64,000 bases of DNA from Heterohyrax brucei (lineage: Eukaryota; Chordata; Mammalia; Hyracoidea; Procaviidae). Positions 1 to 10,100 of this stretch are shown here, one piece after another; position 1 is the first letter of the stretch, and the number at the start of each line of letters is the position of its first letter. The DNA is taken from positions 26,827,501 through 26,891,500 of the forward strand of contig CM053140.1 in assembly GCA_028571685.1 (NCBI GenBank), written 5' to 3'. The position numbers and the translations under genes were made by a program. The notes beneath the pieces were generated by a model. The model saw only the letters and a list, made by a program, of their open reading frames with translations. It was not told where the DNA came from and did no database searches.

Positions 1-330
1 TTGTCCATTGAATTGTTGATGGACGCTTGGATAGATTCCACCTTTTGTATAAAAAATGCTGTGCTGTAGGCCTTGGCATACAGGTTTCTGTTTGCGTCCC
101 TGCCTTTGCTTCTGGGTAGATAGCTAGGCTGAGATTTAGGGTCCTGTGGTTGTTCATTGTTCAACTTTTTGAGGATCTGCTAAGCTCATTTCCATGGTGG
201 CTGCACTGTTTCCATTACCCTGGCTGTGCATGACAGTGCTAGTTCTTCCACAGCCTTGCCAATACTTTTTGTTTTTCAGTGTTATTTCAGTATTTTCAAA
301 AATTTGTACTCTTATTTTTTAACCGTCTCA
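1..330 (-). mobile_element. Old L1 LINE 3' fragment
   Basis: Reads as diverged antisense L1 ORF2/3' sequence (GTTGATGGACGCTTGGATAG and the following 'CAACTTTTTGAGGATCTGC' block are L1 hallmarks). Continues off the left edge; 330-600 is AT-rich with nothing recognised. Confidence 0.7.
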
Positions 331-599
331 AGCCTTATGATCATATAATTTGCAAATTTGCACAGATAATCTCTCTGCCACCTATCCTTCTAACGAGGGG
401 GTCAAAGTGCTGTTACCGATCACACATGTACAGTGATTCAGTAGTATGTGTTTTTTAATATCTGTTTAAAGACAATTCTAAATTTGCAATTTAGTCTTAG
501 ATGTAAGGAATTTAAAAGCGAACTTTAATTTGCTGCCGTATCTCATTATGCTGACATTTAAAAGCATCTGATTTTATAGATAATGTATAAAATATGAGA

Positions 600-772
600 A
601 ACCAAAAACAGAAAAAGAAAAATCCACTGAGTTGATTCTAACTCATAGTGACCCTATGGGACAGAGTAGAACTGCCCCCACAGGCTTTCCAAGGGGCAGC
701 TGGTGGATTTGAACTGCTGACCTTTTGGTTAGGGGCTGTAGCTGTTAACCACCACACCACCAGGGTTTCCAA
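600..772 (-). mobile_element. Afrotherian tRNA-derived SINE
   Basis: Nearly complete copy in reverse: ACTCATAGTGACCCTATGGG body, then the reversed B box and A box (GAACTGCTGACCTTTTGG, CACCACCAGGGTTTCC). Confidence 0.9.
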
Positions 773-799
773 GATGGCAGCAATGTTCTTTATTTGATA

Positions 800-1280
800 T
801 TGACATGGATTGAATTGTGTTCCCCAAAAACGTGTGTAGTAATTTGGCTAGGTCATGATTCCCCATATTGTGTGATGTTCCTATATACTGTAAACCCTGC
901 CTCTGTGTTAATGAGAGAGAATGGGACAGTTGTGTAGTAGGGCAGTACTCTGTGTGTATTGTGCCTGGAGGCACTTTCTTGGTATATAAAAGAAAGAAGC
1001 TAGCAGAAAGATTTGCAGACCTCATACCACTGAGAAGCAGTACCAAAGCAGAGCACATCCTTTGAAAAGGACCCAGGGTCCCTTGCCTTGGAAGCTCCCA
1101 GTCCGGGGGAAGACTGACCACAAGGCCTTTTGCTAGAGCCAACACAGAAATCTTTCCCCTGGAGCTGATGTCCTTAATTTGGACTTTAAACTTACTGGAC
1201 TGTGATAAAATAAGTTTCTCTTTTTAAAGCCATCCACTTGTGGTTTTTCTGTTGTAGCAGCACTAGATGACTAAGATGGA
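800..1280 (+). repeat. LTR-like repeat, family A copy 1
   Basis: Starts near ATTGAATTGTGTTCCCC and ends near TGTTGTAGCAGCACTAGATG. The same unit recurs at about 20650-21145. The layout resembles MaLR-type LTRs; the family name is not certain. Confidence 0.65.
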
Positions 1281-1509
1281 TATCAAACACACGCCCCACG
1301 GAAATGCTTTTTAATTAAAAACCATTTTAGATACAGAGAATTTTAATTAGACTGACAGAGTTAACAGCAAAAAATACAGTGGCTGTTGCTACTTTCTCTC
1401 CAGTCCTTGCCTTCAGACAGGCTGACAGTTTAGGGTTACTTTTGAAACTTGGCCTCTTGCACCTCAGAACCATTTACAAACTCCAAGCGCCCACCCACTT
1501 TTCTCTTTA

Positions 1510-1745
1510 TTCACTTTTCCCTGGCTGACTCCCTCCCTCCCTGCCTCCTTCTTCCCTCCCTTCCTCTCTGCCTCCTTCCTTGCCTCCCTGCCTCCCTGCC
1601 TCCCTGCCTCCCTGCCTCCCTGCCTGCCTCCCTCTCTCTCTGCCTCCCAGCCTCCCTGCCTGCCTCCCAGCCTCCCTCTCTCTCTGCCTCCCAGCTTCCC
1701 TCTCTTTCTGCCTCCCAGCCTCCCTCCCTCCCTCTCTGCCTGTCT
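1510..1745 (+). repeat. (CCTGCCTC)n low-complexity tract
   Basis: Polypyrimidine tandem of CCTGCCTC / CCTCCCTG units with TCTCTCTG interruptions. Explains the Pro/Leu/Ser-rich and Gly/Arg/Glu-rich spurious frames on both strands. Confidence 0.95.
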
Positions 1746-2199
1746 TGCTAAGGGAGTTTTTACTAAGCAGCTAGGTGTGCCAGGACTACACTTCGTTTTA
1801 CTGAATTCACAGCAGCACATGAAGTGAGTGTTTTGTTCTAGTTTTACAGATGAGACAGCTGAGGCTCAGAAAGTTGTTTGCAAGACATCCCCCAGCTTTG
1901 GGGTTTGACTTCAGGCCTGTTTAATTTTGAGTGTGAGTTCACTGAGGACCTCCTGTGTGGCTTACAGTACTTGGGGTGCAGGACCAGAAGGGTCCCTGCC
2001 CTTGTTCCGGGACAGACATACCACAGTGAGGCCTGGTGGCTGCTGCATGAACTCAAGATGGACACTTGACCTTGCGGGGGACTCCGGGGCAGTTTGTCTT
2101 GCAGAGGTGGCAGTTGTGCTGAGATCTGATGAGGAGAAGCAAGCCAGATGCAGGAGGCTTGGGAGCATCAAAGCCAAACTCAGACACCTCTAGCCGCAA

Positions 2200-2335
2200 G
2201 CTGGAGCAAAGGCTACACCTGGGAGGTTGCCTGGAGGAGGATGGGTCTCTGGAGTTGGGCTTTGCAGGAAGGAGAGTTTTCCAGGCAAGAAAAGAGTTTC
2301 TCAGAGAGCACAGCATAAATAAAGGCTCCCCAAAC
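2200..2335 (+). repeat. Old repeat, family B copy 1
   Basis: About 135 bp (CTGGAGTTGGGCTTTGCAGG ... GCACAGCATAAATAAAG) recurs at about 3920-4055 in the same direction. Confidence 0.75.
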
Positions 2336-2625
2336 CGAGAAACTCACCACCATCTAGTTGATTCCAGTTCACAGTGAGCCAGCCTATAGGACACAGTAGA
2401 ACTGCTCCATGCAGTTTCCAGGGAATGCCTTGCAGATTCAGACTGCTGACCTTTTGGTTAGCAGCCATAGCACTTAACTGCTATGCCAGGAGGATTTCCC
2501 AATAAAAGCTCAGGGGGTTTCACTGGGGATTAAACGACAAGGATACAAAAGAAAAAAAAAAAACCCAAACACCCAAACCCAGTGCTGTGGAGTTGATTCT
2601 GACTCATAGTGACCCCATAACTGGA
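2325..2625 (-). mobile_element. Two SINE copies (one partial)
   Basis: Reverse-orientation SINE at about 2325-2499, and a partial one at 2553-2625 beginning with a poly(A)-rich end and GAGTTGATTCTGACTCATAG. Confidence 0.85.
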
Positions 2626-2825
2626 GGTGAAAGTTGGACTGTGCCGGCTCACAGCATGTGCAAAGGCCCTGAGGTGGGACAGGACCTTGTCTGTTCAAGA
2701 AGGAGCTAGGCTGCCACATAGTGGGAATCCAGCGAATGGCAAGGAAAGAAAAGCTGATCAGGGTGAGGAGTAAAGGCTGAGGGGGCACTGATAACGCGGC
2801 ATTGTTTTGATTCTGAGAATTCTGG

Positions 2826-3022
2826 GGGCTCTGGTGCAATGTTTAAAGTGCTGGACTGCCAAGCAAAATGGTCAAAGATTAAAACCTATCAGCCTATGAG
2901 AGAAAGATGTGGCAGTCTGTATCCGTAAAGATTTACAGCCTTGGGAGCTCTATGTGGCAGTTCTACCCTGCCCTGGAGGATTGCTATGAGTCGGAATCCA
3001 CTCAGAACAGAAGGTTTGGGGT
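2826..3022 (+). mobile_element. SINE, forward, diverged
   Basis: CAGTTCTACCCTGCCCTGG and GCTATGAGTCGGAATCCACT mark the SINE body; the tRNA-like head is diverged. Confidence 0.75.
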
Positions 3023-3068
3023 TCGGGAGGAGGATGGAGGGGGACGGGAGTGACGTGGCGGCAATCAA

Positions 3069-3083
3069 CCAGCAGATGGCGCC
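3069..3083 (+). promoter_or_regulatory. CTCF-like motif
   Basis: CCAGCAGATGGCGCC fits the CTCF core CCASYAGRKGGCRS at every position and lies in a small CpG-containing patch (3030-3180). Binding is inferred. Confidence 0.6.
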
Positions 3084-3919
3084 CGGTCCCCACAAAAGCC
3101 GTGTCCAGCGGTCCTTTGCTCCGCCCATCTGGTGAGGCGCGAAGGGCGCTGACCGAAGAGGAGAAGGTCTCGCTTCAGGTCAAGGTCTAAAACGATTACC
3201 CCGAGGGCTGGAAATACAAGCTCTCCGGTTTCAGGGGGCTTATGAGCAGGGGCTGAGTGTGTCAAGGGATGAAGGGGACCTTCCAGACATGTCCGGAATT
3301 CCCCAAACATCCCTCTAGGGAGGACTGCCAACCCCGGTTTTTCAGACTTTTTTGTGCTGTTATCACTCTCGGTTGATTTATTTTAACAGTGCAGGGGTGG
3401 GTGCGGGACGGGGGTTGGTCGCAGCTGGAAGGAGAGGGACCCTCTGTGAGCCGAGTCCTTGGCTGTTGGTATCATGCCCTCTTTACAGAAAAATGAACAG
3501 AGGCCAGGGAAGAAAAGCAAAAACGTTATTTCAAACGGGAGTAGGCGTTCATGCAGTCATCCTCCGACTGGAAGGGCCTGGGAGAGCTCCCTGAGACGGA
3601 GAGTAGGGTCAGGGTCTGGGTGGGAAGGGGATGCTCTTCAGGTAGGCTGCTTGGTCCTTGTCCCCCTTCCCCCCTGCTTTGGCAGAAGGCTGGACTGAGG
3701 TCCTTGGCTACAGTTCCTTTTTTCCAAGAAGGGTGAGGCAGTTTGTGGGAAGCAGCCAGGGGGTTATTTATAGAGGTCACAGGAAATCCCCAAAGAGTCC
3801 GAACCTCACCCAGGGGCTGGAGGAAGGGTCAGGAAGGGGGCTGGCAGGCCAGTTGCTCCCTTCTTAATGCTCAGACCCCGGTCTCCCAGGAGTCTCCAGA
3901 GTGGAACTCAAACATCTCC

Positions 3920-4055
3920 TGCCCTAGGAGGACAAGGGCTAAACCTGGGAGGCTGCCTAGAAGAGGGAACTCTGGAGTTGGGCTTTGCAGGAAGAGGAGT
4001 TTTCCAGGCAAGAAATGTTGTTTTAGTAGGGGAGCACAGCATAAATAAAGACCTG
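3920..4055 (+). repeat. Old repeat, family B copy 2
   Basis: Direct partner of 2200-2335, sharing the GGAGTTGGGCTTTGCAGG, GAGTTTTCCAGGCAAGAAA and GCACAGCATAAATAAAG blocks. Confidence 0.75.
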
Positions 4056-4059
4056 GTAA

Positions 4060-4840
4060 GTCTTTAACTGAAGAATTAAATGTCTGAGACAGCTGGAGGG
4101 AAAGACTGGAGTGTGCCAGGTCACAAAAGGGCTGGGAAACTGGACTTTTCTCTTCAAGGCAATAAGGAGACATGGGAGATGTGGGAGCAAGGGAGACACA
4201 AAGTCAGACCTTTGTGGCAGAAAGATCACCTGGTGCCGTCACAGGGGCTTACTGGAGATGAAGGCTGAGGTCCAGGTTTAGGAGAGCTGAGCTGGGGCCT
4301 AGTCATGGGGCTAGTAGGATGGGATAATATCTTGGAAAGTTCTAGATGACAGAGACCAAAGAAGCATTAGAGATATCTGCATGTTCATTCTGAGAGTTTA
4401 GAATTATTACACCCATTTTTCAGATGAGAAAACTGAGCCATCATTCAAACCTAGGGATGTCTGGCCTGGGAACCCCAAATCAGCATCTGTGGTCACTGAC
4501 GCTGTCCACTGTCAGTGTCCCCCTGACTCTGGGCTTCCAGGGCACTAGGCTTAGGGTCAGGGACATCCCCACTTACTTGGGGCAGGAGGCCGACCCGTCT
4601 GGGAGGCTGTCCTGGCTGACTGCCCTGGCCTGGCTTGGCGGAGCCCCAGTTGAGTACTTCCCTGGCTTCCGCATCCAGGAAATATCGCTCCTTTGTCCTG
4701 CAGACTGGCCTGTCCTCAGCGTGGCGCTGCCAGCCCAGCCTCCTCCTGACTCACACCCTCCCTGCCCAGGTCCCAGGGGATGAACTTGCGAGTATGGGGG
4801 GTGGGTATCTCCGTCTCAGACAAGTCGACCACGTTTTCAA
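4060..4840. other. Non-coding stretch, nothing recognised
   Basis: Contains open frames (for example 4424-4783) without family resemblance, splice context or coding pattern. I see no gene. Confidence 0.5.
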
Positions 4841-5160
4841 ACAGTTTTTTTCCATGCATGGCCATTTTCTTTGTTTCCTGAGGTTTGATTTTTCAGTTAC
4901 AAGCAGGAATGTTCATTCTCATGCCCTGGTGTTTTTATTTCTCATGGATAAAGTCCTAGGAATGGAACTGCTGAGTCAAAGGATTTGTGCTGTTTTATTT
5001 TTAGCAAATACTGAATAGCAGTCCTATCAGAAAATGCCCTTTTCTCTGCAACTTCACCAGCAATAGGTGTTACAGCTTTTTACAATTTTTCCTAGAGTCT
5101 GACCGGTGCAGTGTGATTCTCTGTGTTCCTTTCATCTGTATTTCTCTCGCTACTGGCCAA
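4840..5160 (-). mobile_element. Old L1 fragment
   Basis: Diverged antisense L1 3' sequence (GGAATGGAACTGCTGAGTCA, CTCTGCAACTTCACCAGCAA blocks). Confidence 0.65.
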
Positions 5161-5164
5161 TTTA

Positions 5165-5517
5165 CGAGGCATTGATGATTCAGTGGTAGAACGTTTGCAT
5201 CCCATGTAGGATACCTGGGTTTAGTTTCCAGCCATGGCACCACATGCAAATCTGTTACTAGTCTGTCAGTGGAAGCTTGTGTGTAGACACGATGCTGAAC
5301 AGCTTTCAGTGGAGCTTTCAGACTAAGACAGACTAGGAAGAAAGGCCTGGTGATCGACTTCTAAAAAAATCAGCCTGAAAACCCTGTGGCTCTTAGTGGG
5401 CTGATCCACACCAATCATGGAGATGGTGCACGACTGGACAGTGTTTCATTCCATCGTGCTGGGGGGTCACACTTAGATGGAGGCTGATTCAATGGCAGCA
5501 AGCAACAACAACAACAC
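5165..5517 (+). mobile_element. Long-variant tRNA-derived SINE
   Basis: tRNA-like head (GATTCAGTGGTAGAACG ... GGGTTTAGTTTCCAGCC), about 350 bp, ending in CAGCAAGCAACAACAACAAC. A longer SINE type than the abundant one. Confidence 0.75.
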
Positions 5518-5850
5518 TGGCGAATTTAGTGACAGTAGGTGAGTTGAGGTGCCCTAAGACTGCTGCCCTGGTCTTTTCTTGCTGCAGAAACAAAACAACA
5601 GCCAAGGACTTTTGTGATGTTGCTTCTGGGACCATTTTGGAGATAAGGACTTCCTGTAATTCTCTACAGGCTGTTGTATTTCTGTAATCATTGGTAATAC
5701 TTGAGAAATTCTTTGCCATCCTAAAAAAACCAAAACTACCAATTGCTTTCATATGGAAACTTGCTTTAGAAAAAAATCCTTGATTTAACAGCAGGCAGAG
5801 CTCTCCCAAGGCTAGGCTTGGGAGGCATTTTATTAAGTGCTTTCTGTCTG

Positions 5851-5958
5851 TTGGAAACCCTGGTAGTGGGGTGGTTATGTGCTACAGCTGCTCACCAAAA
5901 GGCTGGCAGTTCAAACCCACCAGGTGCTCCTTGGAAACATTATGCAACAGTTCTACTA
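5851..5958 (+). mobile_element. SINE, 5' part
   Basis: GGAAACCCTGGTAGTGGGGT and GGCTGGCAGTTCAAACCCA are the A/B-box half; the rest is missing. Confidence 0.85.
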
Positions 5959-6205
5959 GTTTTATTAGTAATCAGTATCATCTCAATTGTAGTGAGCTTT
6001 TTGGTTTTATTGGCTGTTAATTTGACAGCAGGGGGATCTTGGGGAATTCTGGTGTTCCCCCTACCCCAGGTCTATGGCTGGGGAATGCTGAAGGGAAGTT
6101 TCTGTTCAGTTCCTTCTTTCCAGCCATTTTTTCTGGCTCACAGCCATGTGGTCTCTTTTCAAAGAAGAAATCACAGCTCTGAAGTCTTTAAAGGGATTGC
6201 AACCA

Positions 6206-6211
6206 TTTATT
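6206..6211 (-). terminator. PLVAP: PLVAP poly(A) signal AATAAA
   Basis: Minus-strand context GGCACTTAATAAATGG closely resembles the end of the human PLVAP mRNA as I recall it. Cleavage is expected about 15-25 nt further, near 6190. Confidence 0.8.
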
Positions 6212-6549
6212 AAGTGCCAGTAACATTTATATGGGCCCCAGGCAGGGCTGAGGGTAGTGGAAGTGCCTGGGACAGCTTCCTCCCCTAGGCATTTAGGTGT
6301 GAGGGAGGAGGACTCCTCCAGTCCCTGGACAGGGCCCCCCCTTACAGAGGGGCCTGGAAGCCATCAAGGGAGGACAGCAGCTGATGTCTTCCGGTTCTCG
6401 CTGCCCAGGCTCGCGGGTGTGAGGAAGCTTTGGGAGATAAGGCAGCTGGGCGTGAGGGTGGGATGTGAGGTGTGCAGAGGGGGTGGGGGCCCGGGGTGGG
6501 GGTGAGACATGGGGAGGTGACACTGGGTGAATAAAGAGAGTGCAAAGAG

Positions 6550-6930
6550 ACATCGTTACTGTTTGTGACCTTGTTGCTGTGTCGGTTACACTGACACCGA
6601 ATCTGTGGGCAACATTATTTTGTGCGCTATGTTGACACCATATATCTGTGTGGTGTTATCACTGTGTCTGTCCGTGATGTTGTCACTGTGTTGTGTGTAA
6701 TGTCATTGTCATATGTGATGTCACCATCATGTGCAACTCTGTGACACTGTCACTGTGTGTGATGTAATCATGTCTGTGTGACATTTTTTTCACTGTGTTT
6801 GTGGGTAATATCATTCCATGTCTGGAGGTGACATTGTCACCCTGTCTGTGTGATATGGTCACTGTGCCCATGATCGACACTGTCACCGTGCCTGTGGGGA
6901 TGTCACCTGTCTGTGGTTGTGTGGGATGGG
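6550..6930 (-). repeat. GTCAC-rich minisatellite inside the PLVAP 3'UTR
   Basis: Degenerate units of about 25-35 bp built on GTGACA..GTCACACAGACA (transcribed strand), 10 or more copies. Each unit carries GTGAC/GTCAC inverted halves. Confidence 0.85.
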
Positions 6931-7093
6931 GCTGGGGGCGTTGGTGGGTGTGGGGAGGACTCTGTGCAGTAAGGGGAAAGCTTGTCCATCTGCAGAGTGG
7001 CCCGGGGATGGCAGGGGGCTGTGCTGGCGCTGTGAGCATCTTGCTACATCATCAAGTTGCGGGCCCCCTCGGTCCTGGAGACCTGCAGTCTCT

Positions 7094-7100
7094 TCAGCCA
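7094..7100 (-). CDS. PLVAP: PLVAP last coding segment (7 nt plus stop)
   Basis: An excellent acceptor (ccccttcctgctccag) is followed by TGGCTGA. Joined to the AG of exon 5 this reads Ser-Gly-stop, the same ending as human PLVAP. The sequence after it also resembles the human 3'UTR as I remember it, and a matching poly(A) site lies 0.9 kb downstream. Confidence 0.85.
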
Positions 7101-10100
7101 CTGGAGCAGGAAGGGGTTGGGAACAAACACACAACAGTCCATAAGGCAGGACAGGGGCCTCCTCTTCTGGGGTGAGATGTCTTGAGAAACTTGCCCTGCT
7201 TCCTCCTGCCCTGGGCCCATCCTTGTTCCCAAGGTCCCACTGGCTTACTTTGGGCTTCACATACCTCCTTCAGCTCTCACTCTGAACCTCCCCAGGCTGT
7301 GGGAGGAGTTTGCCTCCCCATTGCTCAGATGAAGAGACTGAGGTTTAGAGAGGCACCTTCCTGTGCTCCAGGCTGCTGCTGTAGCCTGTCTAGCTCTTCC
7401 AACACTACTCAGAGTTCTGGGGTTGCTGGAAGTTCACTCAGTAGCCCTTGTTCCCTCCCCACTTTGAGACCCAAGGCCAGCCTCAGTCTAACTCTTTTGT
7501 CTACACTGACTGGCTGCTGGTACCTCACTCCCAGGAGCATTTTTCTGGTGAGCTCACCCCTGCTCACATACCTGCTGTAGCTCCCCAGTGATCTCAGGAG
7601 AAAGCCTGAGCCTCTGGACCTGGCATCCAGGGCTCTTACTGCTCTGGTGCTCCACAGCCACCCCCTCAGAGACTTAAATCCCCACTAAAGTCCCAAATGA
7701 TGCAATATTCCAAGATTCCCTCGCACGACTTCCAGCTCATTGACGCTATCTGGAGAGCCCTTCCCCCTCCTGGGCCTGGCAGAGGTTCTCCTGAGGGGTC
7801 AGGGGTTGGCAGGAGGCTGTTTCCTGGTGGGGGAAGGAGGGGGCCGCAGCCAAATCCTGCTTCCGCTGGCCCCCTCCCTTCCTTCCCTGTCTCTTCCCCA
7901 GGGCCCCAGGGCCTCTCGTTCCTTAGCCAGGTCTGTTCCCCTCCCTGGCTCCACCTCCCCCCTTGACCAGGGTTCTCCCAGTTTGGGGCTAGGGTCCCGC
8001 TCCTTCCCTCCTACCTGCAAGAAAGGGTAGTTCCTGTGTCCCAGATGAGCAGAATGGGGCTCTGACGTCTCTTATTACTACCAGCACAGCTACCTCTGCC
8101 CTGGCTGCGGCCCCCTTGTCCCTACAGTTTGCTCCCCCTCTGCTCACAGCCCTCCCTGGGCTCCCGAAGTTGTCCCCACAGCCACTGGGCCCTGCCTGTG
8201 CTGCTTGGTCTCCTCCTGTCCCTCACCTCCTCCCACTCACCTCTGAATTACTCCATTCCAGTGACACCAGCCTTCTCACTCAAACTCGCCAGACAAGATC
8301 TACCCCAGGACTTTTGTACAGGCGTACCCTCTGACTGGTACACCCTTGTGGGGATCTCTCTGTGGCTCTCCCCTCACCTCCTTCAGCTCTTTGTTTGGAC
8401 GACATCGTCTCCTCATGGAGCCCTCCCTGGCCCTCTGGCCAGCACTGTAGCCTCCTGATATCCCCTCATCCTCTTCTTGTCTCACCATCAACTCCTCCCC
8501 CTCAAAACCACCATAAACCTGTTGTTGTTAAGTTGATTTCAACTCGTGGTGTCCCTCTGTGCTTCAGAGTAGAACTGGCTGTAATCTTACAGAAGCACAT
8601 GGTGAAGACTCTCTTCCACAGTGCCACTGGGGTTCTTGAACTGCTGACCTTTTGGCTAGTACTTGAGCACAAACCAACTGGTGCCATTCAGGGCCAGAAG
8701 CTTCTGGTCCTAAATCCTAACCATCACTAAATCCCTGTCTATCACCAAGGAGCTCAATAATGACTTCTTTACCTGGTTTACCATTTGTCTTGCCCTCTAC
8801 ACCGTGTGAACTTTAAGGGGTGGGGAGAGTCTGTGCCTTGCGCTGCCCTGTGTCCCCAGTGCCCAGCACTATGCCTATGAGATGGTGCCAGTACCTGTCA
8901 GCTTCAAGTTGACTTTGACTCACGGCAAACCCACATGTGTCAGAGTAGAACTGAGCTCCATAGGGTTTTCAGTGGCTGATTTTTCAGAAAAAGATCACCA
9001 GGCCTTTCTTCCAAGGCAACTCTGGGTGGACTCAAACCTCCAACCATCTGATTAGCAACTGAACATGCCCACTGTTTGCACCATCCAGGGACTGGTAGCT
9101 GCTCAAATAAAATTGGGTTGAACAATGAACTCACTGAGAACACTACTCATGAACCAAAGAACCCTAGCAGTCATGAACCTGAGCCTGGCTCAAAGCCTCA
9201 GGGGCTAAACTCACGTCTTGAATCTTTCAGGAACTCCGTTGGTGACTTTTGTCATCTCTGGCCAGATAATGCTGCCCCAGTGTTTGTTTAGTATTTGCCT
9301 TTCTCTCTGTGCTCTTTTCTAACTTACACAAATTTCTCTCTGAAGGACACTCAGCTTCATCAAGTCTAGGAACCCTCGTGTGCTTGCCTCAAGAGCAAAT
9401 GACTTGGTCCCTGAGTCAGGCTTGGGGCTAAGCCCAGTCTGCTCTTGCTTTGCAAACACAGGAGATTTGCAAATATCCAGGAAGAGTGAAGGGTGAGCTA
9501 GCACCAGTGGAGATTTTCTTGAAGTTCAGAAAATGGAAAAGGAATAAACTCCAGCCCCCTCCCCGCCCCGGCCCCATGCTGAGGCAAGGTAGCCCCCTGA
9601 TCTGACGCATCTCAAATTTGGCTATGGTGATTCTAAGTACAGTAACTGGGCCCAGATATCCCAGCGGGGAGAGTGGGAACTTGAATCCGGAGCTGATCCA
9701 TGCACACACCTGCTCCCAGGGTGGTAAGTGGTCACAACTGGAGCTTAGCAGGCCCATGTCCCTTCCTACAATCCTGCAGAGAGAGACAGGTGGGGCCCAG
9801 GCCTGAGTGGGCATTGTTTTCTCAACAAGAGGGACGTCATTTGTGGTAAACAATGTCAAGTGCTTCCCCGGTTCTCAGCTGGGTCCCTGGGCTGGGAGCC
9901 CAATTTGATTTGCCGCCGCCAGGTGACCCTGGACTGGTCACTTCCCTGGGGCCTCAGTTTCCTCCTCTGAGAAATGGGGATAATAATAGAAACTCCTTCC
10001 TTGCTGTGAGGGCTTTGGGCCAAGACAGAGGGAGAAAAGTCGTTTGTCTGGAGTGGGGTCTTTTCCGGACTCTCTTGCTTCCCTCCCAGTGGGAAGCAGA

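Larger units (their letters stand above)
6190..7093 (-). other. PLVAP: PLVAP 3' untranslated region
   Basis: About 900 nt from the stop at 7094 to just past the AATAAA at 6206-6211. The first part is unique sequence; the middle (about 6550-6930) is a degenerate GTCAC-rich minisatellite. The length matches the human 3'UTR from memory. The exact cleavage point is inferred. Confidence 0.8.

Noticed and set aside
1449-1820. Open frames over the CCTGCCTC tract
   Set aside because: Simple-sequence translation on both strands.
4424-4783. Possible exon of a neighbouring gene such as GTPBP3
   Set aside because: No recognised protein sequence and no matching splice pattern; the neighbour is probably outside the window.
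6550-6930. CRISPR-like array
   Set aside because: Degenerate minisatellite in a mammalian 3'UTR, no constant repeat and spacer pattern.
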